From Astropecten irregularis (taxonomy: Eukaryota > Echinodermata > Asteroidea > Paxillosida > Astropectinidae): DNA of 64,000 nucleotides. Below the pieces are notes generated by a model that had not been told where the DNA came from, searched no databases, and was given only the letters and a program-made list of their open reading frames with translations. Of this stretch, positions 1 to 13,700 are shown piece by piece (positions within the stretch are counted from its first letter, which is position 1; every line of letters starts with the position of its first letter). Both the position numbers and the translations under genes were made by a program. The DNA is taken from the NCBI GenBank assembly GCA_963971285.1, contig OZ020265.1, positions 4,566,270 through 4,630,269 on the forward strand, written 5' to 3'.

Positions 1-396
1 AAAATACTCCTCCACAACGTGGCAAAGGGCAAGCGACTTTAGTGCCTCAAAGGTGAAAGTCCAACACTCCTTTTATAAAATAATCATGGAGTAAGGGGCA
101 ATAATTAAACTGTTCCTCCTGACATTACAAATTAAAAAGAGCAAAAGTTAAGCAGACCGTCAGGTGTTCAGGGGCACGCGACTCACCGGGATTCTTTCAC
201 CCGGCTTACCGGCTCCCATATAGTCCCCATAGGCTTACTGGCAAGCCGACTACTGCGTATCCTCCCCACCATTGAGACCTTAGACTGATTGACATGCAAA
301 GCTCTGAAGGACTAAGAGGGAGAAACAAGGCGGCCCCTGGACCATCGCGGTGCCAGGGTCCGCTCATGCCATGTTCCATTCATGATCAGAGAGTCG

Positions 397-475
397 ATCA
401 GGATCGGGAATCGAACCCAGGCTGACGGAGTCTGGGCGGTGGTACCATCGCTTATCCAACCGAGCCACAAGCTGT
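397..475 (-). repeat. tRNA-like SINE head
   Basis: The minus strand reads an A-box-like TGGCTCGGTTGGATAAGC followed by the B box GGTTCGATTCC (plus 407-417). The spacing suits a tRNA-derived SINE, but the anticodon and acceptor arms do not fold convincingly. It lies head to tail with the next SINE at 490-622. Confidence 0.55.
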
Positions 476-489
476 GGTGACATCCAGGC

Positions 490-622
490 AGTTTCTAAAA
501 CTACTTATACCAGACAAATGACTGGAGTAAAACATTAAGAACAATTTGTGTGATCTCACCAGGGCTCGAACCCGGGTCACTGCAGTACAACGCCGTATTC
601 CCAAACCACTCGACCATGTCAA
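490..622 (-). repeat. tRNA-derived SINE (Ser/Leu-like head)
   Basis: On the minus strand an A-box-like TGGTCGAGTGGTTTGGG is followed by the B box GGTTCGAGCCC (plus 562-572), the pattern of a class II tRNA-derived pol III promoter. The adjacent stretch at about 496-551 closely resembles the stretch next to the tRNA-like part of every macrosatellite unit after 47.9 kb, so both belong to one SINE family. It is not a functional tRNA because no acceptor stem closes. Confidence 0.7.
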
Positions 623-999
623 CTCGACCATGTATTGACAGAGCAATGGAATAATAACAAATTGACTGAAGTGGCCGTCGCAAAATCACCGCGGCGTGTT
701 GTCTAATTTTAAAACAGCTAGCCTACCCAAAAGAAACATCTTTTCTATGTTTATCCATGGAGGAAGGAACCATTTTTGGAGGATAACTCATACTCTAGGT
801 AATAGCATGCAGAATTATTAGCACAAACTCACGGTTACACAATTATGCTTTTTCTTGACTGCACACTCTAACTTGAGCCATGAGACGGAGCCCTAGTGAA
901 CGAGATCACCACAGAAAGGTTTCTTAAAAAAAAAAATGATTTTCCAGAACAGTTTTCGGGAATCGGAGCCCTGTAATGTTGGTAATGTTTATGTGTTAG
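623..999. other. no recognisable feature
   Basis: I see no splice-framed coding segment, RNA gene or repeat end here. It lies upstream of the phosphatase gene and could hold its promoter, but no core element stands out. Confidence 0.4.
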
Positions 1000-1157
1000 C
1001 GCCCTCTATAGGTTGAAATAATATGAAGCACTGACTTCCATCCAGGAAGTGGATAATAATAATAACTCGCTGGTCCGGTCGCGATCGTAGCTACATGTAG
1101 AGCTGTGGTACCGGGATTAGTTGTCAATCGTGTGCACGTGCTGGTATTAGCATTTAG
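1000..1157 (+). other. possible non-coding first exon of the DUSP3-like gene
   Basis: A strong donor (GTAAGT at 1158-1163) follows a GC-richer stretch. The first coding exon of the phosphatase begins after an acceptor at 3189-3190 and carries 32 bases of 5' leader, so an upstream untranslated exon is needed. This donor is the best candidate seen. Its left edge is unknown. Confidence 0.3.
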
Positions 1158-1533
1158 GTAAGTATGTGACCAGTAGTCTTGGTTTGTTCTTTGTTTTTGC
1201 TCATGGTTTAAAATACGTGTTCTGTGTAATTACTGGTGGAATAATCTTGGAATAGGGCATAGGCCTAGTCATGTTATTGTTATTGTGGGGTTAGCCTACC
1301 TCAGTTTAGTACACGTACTCGGGTTAATTAGCTGGTACCCAGACCCAATAGATGAAGAGTCGTATTTAGGTGAGTTAGTTTACTATAGAAGCTGGGTACC
1401 AGCTACCCTGAGTGTACTAATCTCCAGTAACGCCGTTATTGTATTGTTAATGTTAGAGTTTGTAATTGCACACATCATGGAGGAAGGAATAGAAGGAGTT
1501 CGAGTAAATAGAGGTCCCAGATGTCCCTCTATG

Positions 1534-1631
1534 GTAGTTGCGATGATCGTAACCCTAGGTCTGACATGGGGACTGGGACCTTAGGGTCCCAGTCCCCATG
1601 TCAGACCTAGGGTTACGATCATCGCAACTAC
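1534..1631. repeat. perfect palindrome, 47-base arms, 4-base centre
   Basis: Bases 1534-1580 are the exact reverse complement of 1585-1631, with TTAG between them. The arms carry no codon signal and could form a large cruciform. The right arm runs directly into a Penelope-like reverse transcriptase fragment. A fold-back artefact or a recent inverted duplication are both possible. Confidence 0.9.
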
Positions 1632-1635
1632 CTCT

Positions 1636-1800
1636 ATGGGATCTCCTCTATCTCCGGTCCTGGCTGACATCTTCATGGAAGTTTTCGAGAGCACAGCACT
1701 TGACACTGCAGATCACCGCCCCAGCACCTGGCTTCGCTGCATTGACGACACCTTCGTCATCTGGCTTCACGGCAGTGTTTCCCCTGGGTTGCTGGTAGCC
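1636..1800 (+). mobile_element. Penelope-like reverse transcriptase fragment
   Basis: The plus-strand reading gives MGSPLSPVLADIF and, about 40 residues on, LRCIDDTFVIW. These match the GSPxSP and Y/C-x-DD palm motifs of Penelope-like elements. Only about 55 residues remain, without the GIY-YIG endonuclease part. It lies in the first intron of the phosphatase gene. Confidence 0.65.
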
Positions 1801-3188
1801 GTGAGGTGGTAAATGAAATTTTGCTGGGTATGGACCCTGCGCGACGGCGCGCAAAGCCCTTGCCGCATGGTGTCCGGGGCTAGCTGCAGTAACCGTAGCC
1901 CAATATACTCCTGACGTTGTTGTCGTATATAGGGCTACAGGACGATCAACTTGGAAATCACGTGTCAAAAATTCCCCACCCCTAAAATGACTGTTATTCA
2001 GCGATCTGTGGCATAATGACTCACCCTGGTGTTCCTGATGTCGTGAAGAAGCATTCAGAAGATACAAAATGCAATTATCATTGCGGATGTTAACAAAACG
2101 AGAAATTTTCAGCCCAAATCTCAATACATACAAAATGACTTGATTTCTGAGACAAAATTCCCATGGTGCTTTGCGAAATAATATAAGGAAATACAAAAGA
2201 ATGATCTCTACCCTGTCCAGTCTACAATATACATATCTTCTAGTCCATTTAGGACTTTCAGCAAATCTTTCAAACCGCAGATAGAATAAATTTGTACAAC
2301 ATTTCAGAGTAAAAATACAATTTTCTTACACGATTGTTGCGAACTTGAAACCATATGAAAGCAGAAACTAGACTACATATATATGTACAGTATATTACAT
2401 GTAGTTGTCTGCGGCCATCCGTGCGTCCGTGAAAAGTCGCATCTTCGTTACCGTTTTTACCCCAATCATTTCCCTAAAAAATCAAAGCCCTGCCCTCTTT
2501 CCACAAATTTAACCTTGCTAATAATATTGAAGAGGACACCAAGAATGTATATTTATGTAAGTCTCTTTACAAAAAGTTGTTTTTATTCCCTTTCTAGGTT
2601 TCGTACCCTAAAATTATCCCTTACCTTCAGATCTTTGACATGTTCATGTCTAGTTATAGATCATGAAATGTCATATATAGGCAACACAGGAAATGTGCTA
2701 GTCTACAGTCTGACACTACAGTATGTATGGAATCTAGCACATGGAGTATCATAAACCTGATGGTTATAGCATGGAGGTCTAGGAGGACAGAGGGGTTAGA
2801 CTCATTCTTTTATGCTTCTAAGGGAGTGATCCAGAAGGCGTTGTACTTCCTTAAGAAGAGACATTTTCAGGCTTAAGAGTTTGCCTTATACATGTACCTG
2901 TGAAATAGAGTCGGTCGACTGTGTTTTTGAATTTGTTGAGACTACTCATGGAGCCTGATTTTAAGCTCAAACAGTTAAAACTGTTGAAGTATTACATGTA
3001 CGGTACAGTTAAATTCAATTGTTTATAACTTTTCCTAGATTGACAGAGGGTACTATGTTTTGTTTTATTTTTATCATAAAGCTGAACTCATTAATTTCCT
3101 TTGCCAAAAATTGGTGCTTTATTTAAATGTAAGTGTACATTTCATTATTTGAATAATGTCATTTAACCTTTTTATCCCTTTAATTTAC
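1801..3188. other. intron sequence without recognisable features
   Basis: This AT-rich stretch lies between the candidate 5' exon and the first coding exon of the phosphatase. I see no tRNA boxes, inverted ends or coding similarity in it. A long frame at 2383-2754 lacks compositional or motif support. Confidence 0.4.
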
Positions 3189-3222
3189 AGGTTGAATTCT
3201 TTCAAGTATTCCAACGTGCAAT

Positions 3223-6968
<3,746 letters not shown>

Positions 6969-7221
6969 TCATGAACAGTTCTGACAATGATTCGGGATAC
7001 TTGCAAATTGAAGCCAGTGCCCATTTATTTTTGTGAAAGGTTTGTATAAAGAAGAATTTTGTTTATCTACATATCTTTTCCAAACCTCAGCTATGGCTAT
7101 GGCTCCATTTCATGCTTCAATTTAGTAACAGTTGTCCAAATACATGTAGAGGCTTTGGCTATGGCTAGAAGTAGACACTCTGTTCTGAACAAGAAACTGA
7201 GCTTCACTTTTAATGAACAAA

Positions 7222-7227
7222 AATAAA
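7222..7227 (+). terminator. candidate poly(A) signal of the DUSP3-like gene
   Basis: AATAAA lies about 250 bases past the stop codon. A second AATAAA occurs at 7502-7507. Which one is used cannot be told from the sequence. Confidence 0.45.
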
Positions 7228-7644
7228 CCCACAAGCTACATTGTCAGATTTGGATGACAGAGCCAAAGCCAAAGTTAATGTTTGGAAAAGACCCACTTTA
7301 TCAAGAATAACTGGCACTGGCCCATGCATAATGGATCAACTATCATCAAGGCATTATAGCCTTATGTATAGTCGAGGGCTCTCTGGTCATTTTCAGAATT
7401 CTATTACTCAGATTTTTAAAAGCATTTTTATAACAAAGATAACTGGAGATACAGGGTTCCCTGCTTTACCAGCAGTGTAGCATGACTTGAGTTATATTTA
7501 AAATAAATTGAAACATAATAATTTATGTACACTTTTATTTTTATAATAAATCCTGTCCAGTCAATTTCCCTCGGTTATTTGATGATTGTATTGATTACAA
7601 AGCCGTATTCTGTTTGAGTGGATACCCATTTACTGTTCTCAGGT

Positions 7645-7870
7645 TGCAGCATTGCTGACAGTATCCATAAATATCCTTGGGATATAGCAGCGTGTGCATA
7701 TGTTTTTATGGCTTCTGGCTGCCAAACAAACAAAGATAATTGACTATTAGGGACACCACCAACATAGGGCTGGATAGCTCAGTTGGTAGAGTGCCTCTAC
7801 GGTATTCTGGAGGTCGCCGGTTCGAATCCCACTCCAGTCAATTTTTCTTTGTTCACCTTTCATTTATGAT
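7645..7870 (+). repeat. tRNA-derived SINE (well preserved)
   Basis: The segment at 7767-7840 has an A box TAGCTCAGTTGG (7775-7786) and a B box GGTTCGAATCC (7819-7829). A 7-pair acceptor-like stem can form between GGCTGGA and TCCAGTC. The anticodon arm does not fold, so this is a SINE head rather than a tRNA gene. The preceding 100 bases also occur near 3755-3860 in the first coding intron of the phosphatase. A truncated reverse copy lies near 39712-39775. Confidence 0.75.
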
Positions 7871-8035
7871 CTAAAAATTCAGCCAGTCTCCCTTGTGGTT
7901 ATTTGATGGTTATAAAGTAATACCTTGGCTAACATTGACAGAATTGCGAAAAAGTCAATCGAAACGGAAAACCAAAAGGTTTTTCTGCCTCGCTCGGAAA
8001 AGATGAATTACAAAAACAGATTCTTTATACATGTA

Positions 8036-8386
8036 GGTACTATCATACTGTGGTAGGAAACCAAAACAAATGTTCACAGATTTACGTATAACTTACAGGG
8101 TATAAAGATGGTGCTGGTAGAAACATACCGTTAATATGTTTCTGCCGGAAATTGTGTATTTACCCAGAAATGAGTAAAACGACCGAAAATATTTTTGATC
8201 TTTAAACGATCAAAAATAATTAAATCCCGTGTTCGTTTTTCACTGTTTTCTCAAAAAGTCAGTCCCGTATGCGACTGGGAATTTCACAGATGACTGTTAC
8301 CGTATCTGTCTTAATATTTTTGGCCATTCATCTGCATTTCTTTGAAAAAAAAAACACCCCAAAGTATGATAATTATTAACTTTAAA
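8036..8386 (+). mobile_element. TTAA-family MITE, degraded
   Basis: It begins with a variant of AGGTACTATCATACTGTGGTA, contains the family core (TTACAGGGTATAAAGATGG) and ends near CAAAGTATGAT. The flanks are not clean TTAA copies, so the ends are approximate. Confidence 0.6.
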
Positions 8387-8970
8387 AGGAGGATCAAACA
8401 GTCACTTCAAAAAAGAATCGCACCCAGGATCACAGTATTGACATCGACTGATTGGGCCAATGATTTATTAGCTGATTGAAATACATGTACCAGGGAAATA
8501 TAATGGCTAACAAAATCTCCCGACAAAACTATATTATGTGAACGACACAACTCTGCCATGTACATGTATACATAACAATACAAATAAGAACGTTACATGC
8601 CATCATGCAGTGCAACAATGCGTGTGGCGTCAAATAGAGAACAAGTAGACTAGGGCCACAGTTGCTCATGCTGGCTATGTAGGATTTTTCTCTTTGAAAA
8701 GTGGGGTGCTTAATTATGGGTCTAAAATAGGATAACAAAAACAAATGCTTCAGACACTTTAACGACCATTACTTATGCTTAAGTGCAAGCGTGATGTTAA
8801 AATTATAATAACTGTCAGCAAAACATTGATGTTTCGTGCATGTCTTCATTAACAAGGTGTAAATACCCTTATACACAAATATCAATACAAATTATCCATA
8901 CACAGTTATGAATAGAATAAAACTGAACCTTCTTGTGAAGTCTTTACATTTAACTTGAAATCTCTTTTAG

Positions 8971-9800
8971 GATTCAGGTGGCACAACGCTCGGTTTAGTC
9001 ATTACAAATCGGCAGGTGGTGGTACTGATATTTGACTTAATAGATTCCTCTTCCAGCACCACATCTGTGGTATCCTAAAAACTCATGAACATTTCGGGCT
9101 CAAACGTGGAAAAGATTAAAGAATATGTGAGGCAGCTCCACTGCTTGCTAAACGGCCACACGATTTGCATTATCACACGGAACACAACGACAATCACCAG
9201 TACACTTCCACATATAGACAATGAAATCCAGTCATTGGAGGAAAGATTTGACGAAAATATGATCAGCGGTTTTTTACCCAATCAAATCGACCTTTTAGGC
9301 CCTAACATCCTGGGTGTAGCCCCAGTGTGATCCGACCCTTTGTTCTCAAGATACGTTGAGTTGTAGTTCAACAAAATGTTGTTGTTCCTTGCTTAAAATG
9401 AATGCATTAGTTTATTATACTGGAGTACACTTATGGAATTCACTTCCGAACAATGTGAAATGTTGTAGCAATCTCCACAAGTTCAAAGAAGCTGTTAAAA
9501 CACACTTAACCTCTAAATCTGAATCTTGAATTGTAACATTTTTAATAATAGTGGGATATTTTCCTTTTATCTCTTTAGCTTTTTATAGCTGTTTACATCC
9601 TTTATGTGTGCAATTCTTGATTTTCTATGACGTACATGTATAATTGTTTTCTTTTTGGAAGAACTCAATGGAAATAAGCCGTATAATTGTACATCTTTGG
9701 GGGCTATCCGTGACTTTTAATTCTTTATTAATTTTTATAGTCTTGTTTATACATTATTTTTTCTTATTGTATTTTTGTACGTTGCCAAAATAAACGAATA
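8971..9800 (+). mobile_element. non-LTR retrotransposon (CR1/L2-like) remnant
   Basis: DSGGTTLGLVITN near 8971 matches the end of APE-type endonucleases (usually GxTLDLVIT). About 450 bases on, VHLWNSLPNNVK and FKEAVKTHL match the usual C-terminal tail after LINE reverse transcriptases. Most of the reverse transcriptase between them is gone, so this is an internally deleted relic. The AT-rich 3' end reaches an AATAAA-like run near 9790. Confidence 0.6.
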
Positions 9801-9957
9801 CACGAATTGAGATAAACAACCAAGACTTTGTTTCAAATAGTCATTTTTTGGTCGGCTCCATAGGCAATTGCCCCACAACCCATAATGTTTAAGAGAAAAA
9901 TGATCAGTGGGTTTTCTGTTTTTCTAAGTGAGACATATATGGACTTAAACCTGCAAC

Positions 9958-9990
9958 CCCCCCCCCCAAAAAAAAAAAAAAAAAAAAAAA
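9958..9990. repeat. C-run followed by A-run
   Basis: A C homopolymer runs straight into an A homopolymer. The length is probably uncertain in the assembly. Confidence 0.8.
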
Positions 9991-10639
9991 TGAGCTATCT
10001 TTATGGTAATTTCCCAACGGTTGAAGGGAAGAAAAACCCTTACTGGTAGCGTTCAGACCATGAATCCTGACCCATTAATGTCTAATGCCTCTTGTGTATA
10101 ACTAATAATGAAGTTATTCAATGTTTTTGAGACCATCGTCGTCTGCTTGCATCTCCCACTGGAGGCCGCCATGGTTTCAAGCAATCCGCCCTGTGTTGAC
10201 GTTTCATTAGAGGACTCAGGGGACGTACACATTAAGAAATGCACGTGACTCACGCTCGATCTGCTAAAAACTGCCCGCAATCAAGATGTAAACACTAAAC
10301 AGCCCATTGTTGAACAAAGGAGGATCACTTTACTTGTTACGAATGCAGTGGGAAGGCTTTTGGCAGCTAATTGCACCCGAATATAACGCGTAACAGAATA
10401 CTATGGTGCTATAGCACTTCCAAGCGTGGCGCTTACAACACTACTAGGGCAGCTAGTCCGCTGTAACGACACAGTTCTAGCTGAAGAGCGGCGCGTTTGC
10501 ACAATATGGCGACCTCAAAGGCCGAGCACACGACGTGGGACTCATAAACATGAATTTGGCAGATATCATTTAAAGTGGTTTGTTTTCTCTTTAAAGCTTG
10601 TATGGAAATCCTAGTGGAGCAGATGTACGGTAGTGTTCA
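9991..10639. other. intergenic, nothing recognised
   Basis: This stretch lies between the LINE remnant and the 3' end of the receptor gene. It should hold the receptor's 3' untranslated region on the minus strand, but I see no clear poly(A) signal there. I find no further coding exon. Confidence 0.35.
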
Positions 10640-10784
10640 TTATCCTGCTTCCTGGTCTATCTGCCCCGTCTTCCCTTCAACCTCCTCTCCTTCATTCATT
10701 CCCTCATCCAGTGAATCTACTTGACGTGTTTCATTTGTTGCAATGGAATCTGTTGGTCCTTCCAACCAGTGCACATACACCATA
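10640..10784 (-). CDS. receptor exon (tentative): cytoplasmic tail
   Basis: An acceptor (ATCTGCAG) opens a 47-codon reading ending in TAA: MVYVHWLEGPTD, then a very acidic region (SLDEGMNEGEEVEGKTG). It needs entry in phase 2, so at least one exon carrying the end of helix 7 must lie between 10785 and 11636. I did not find it. Assignment rests on position and open frame only. Confidence 0.4.
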
Positions 10785-13700
10785 CTGCAGATAGTAAGGA
10801 TCTACGACAATAGAGGAAATCAATTATAATAATTATCCCAAACACACGGTGTTGATTGTTTGCATACAGTATTAGGTCAATTTCTCACCGAAGGTGATTA
10901 CGATCATATCACTTATAATTACAAATGGGGTATTAGGGAGACACGTTACGTCTAAAAGTAGACATAGGGACACATTGGGACTTAGGGAGGCTTTTCGATG
11001 TCTCTCTAAGGTACCAGCTACATTTTAAAGACATATTTTTCCTGTCTATATTTTTAATAGAAGACAGAGAATGTTCTCAATATGAACATATGTCAATTTC
11101 AAGTTCATTGGTTTGGAGGATGTTTACAAATAGGTAAGATAAGTTTGTGCATGGCGTGGTATGACGATTGCAATGGCTACGTTACATTAACAAGACATTT
11201 AAGTTGTCTAAAGCGTTTTGGTTTTTGAGTTACACTATTATAAAGTACTATCCATCTAAAATGTATCTTATAAGCAATATTTGACAATTTGTAATATTCG
11301 ACGAAAATTGTTCAAATGTAAAGGATCACTGAAAAATGAAAAACAGAAGATAGAGGGAATTACAGACTAATTGTGTCGACTGTCTGCGATTTTTGATCAA
11401 TTATGTACCTAGCCTTCAAACACGGACCGTTCAAGATTTGCTCTTAAAATTAACGTACTGTACAGGATTGGTAACATACCAAAAAAGAAATGTTCACAGT
11501 ATTCCCCTTTCAGTGTATCAAGAATGGTTCTGGTAGAAACATACCGTAAAATATTTCTGCCTGAAATGGTGTATCTCGGGGTAAGATCCAAACCGTTAAT
11601 TCTTTATGTTTCATATTAAAGAAAAATCGATCTTACCTGTATGCAGTAAGCAATGCTGAACGTAATAGGGAAGACCAAGGCCGTAGTATGAATAGTCAAG
11701 AATCCTGAAACCCAGGTGATCATCAACATGATGTAGATAGAGACAGCACCAATCAGACGTCTGGCTACTGACCCAGATGGTCTGGTAGTCTCACCCTCTT
11801 CCCCTTTGTGTCTGCAGAGGTTCAGAATTGCCATGGTAATGGTGATGATATTATGACTCAGAATGAGCCCGATGGGAAGGAGAAGGCCGAGGTACATGGG
11901 TAGACCAGGAGACAGGAAACAGCTACAATGAATGAAAATGGGTAACATATTAATCTGCATCCGGGTGCATTTCCCACGAAAATTTATGAGATCTAGAAAC
12001 TGAAATACCAACATATCTTATGCAGATCTATAGTACAATTTGAAGATTATGAAAACAAGGGCCAGTTACATATTTTGGCCAGAATGTTACTTTTACTTTA
12101 AGGCCATTTCTGAACTCCAACTGTTTAGTTCCCCTCGCTTTTTTAAGCAGGAACTTTGCAACGCAACTTTATGAAGTTGGCACAAAATATAATTGCGTCC
12201 CGATTTGGAGGAATTACTAACTTACTAGTTGTTGTTGCCATAGTGATTTGTTGCTAAGAAGAGAGTTACCGCGGTTACAACCAGTGTAGCTCCTAAATAG
12301 AGGACGAAGAAACAAACATGGAAGTTATATTTCGAGACAGTAGTAAGTATCGACGAAATTCATGACTAGTTTGTAAATATCCGCGAACTCTTTAGACATT
12401 CAACTTGAACTTAATAAAATAATCAATCATTCCTTGCAGAAGTATATTTTCCTTTGAAATGGACGGTTGAAATACCCTACCAGTGTTTGCAATATCTTTT
12501 TTATTTTATTTTGATATCATTAAACGGAAACCAATAAAAATAACCAGCTTTTCAATAACTGCGACTTCCCCAATACTATCTTTCTGTACAATACTTCAAG
12601 ACTTCATTGTTGTTATCTTAATTCAAACCGCTGCAAAATGCTCATCAACCAGAAAGATGACCAGAAATATCTAGAATACTCCTGCTAAAGCCTTTCAGAT
12701 AGATGCTGCTATGGGATCGAAACGTCATTTTGCAATGCTTTTGAAACTGAAACCTTGTTAAAGACAAACGAATTAAAATATCTATTCACCCCACGCTAAG
12801 ATGCCAGCTATGCAGTTACGATGGTTGGTATGTGATGACTCTGCCTTAAGCGAGGTGGTGTAGATATTCCTAGCATCTATGGCTGTCCACATCATGGCTG
12901 TCAGAGGCAGATAGTGCAACATGGCTGCCACAACTACGCATCCTGTCCTTGCAAGCTAAGAAAACAACATCAATTGCATTATTGCTCACAAGATTCATGG
13001 ATCGTTTCCAGTCACAAGTGAGTTTGCAAATGAATAGAAATACTGTCAGATTGGTCAAACTACTTACAAACTGACCCGAACCCATATAAAACACATGATT
13101 GAAAAAGGTCACAGACGGGCTCAATCAGACATCTGAGTCACGAGAACATAGCGAAAACCCGACTCTATTTTTCTTAATATAAAACATAAAGAATGGTTTT
13201 GATCTTACCCCGAGATCAAAACTGTTTTCGGTCTTTGTTTTACTAATTTATTGATAAATATACAATGTACCATTTCAGGCGGAAATATTTTAACGGTAGG
13301 TTTCTACCAGCACCATCTTCATACCCTGCAAGTTTTACGTAAATCTGTGAATTTTTCTGTTTGGCATGTTTGGGTATGTTTACCAATCCTGTACTGTATA
13401 TACCTTTGAACAGATTTCAATTCTTTATTATTTACAAGGCAGGAAACGCTAAGCCATGTTTTGATCGGCAAAGCTTGGTAATGTTCATCAAACCTCCGAG
13501 CTGGACAACACTATACCATGATCAGGCACCTAGCGTGAAACTTGGTATAAAACATTGAAAACAAGCACATACCTTGGCATGTTGTACTCCTGCGAAGAAC
13601 ACCGCGTACATCAGCAACAGGGAGAAGACAAAGTTGAGGAATATTCCACTTGATGCATTACGTCGCAGTCTCCTACATGTATTGACAATAAAAAGCACCA

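Noticed and set aside
1285-1584. 99-residue hydrophobic plus-strand frame
   Set aside because: Its last 17 codons are one arm of the palindrome, no known family is recognisable and it lies in an intron. It looks accidental.
7767-7840. Functional tRNA gene
   Set aside because: The acceptor-like stem and both boxes are present, but no proper anticodon arm forms, and related copies with shared flanks are dispersed. It is a SINE head.
9085-9330. 81-residue plus-strand frame as a host gene
   Set aside because: It lies between a LINE endonuclease end motif and a LINE C-terminal tail, so it belongs to the retrotransposon remnant.
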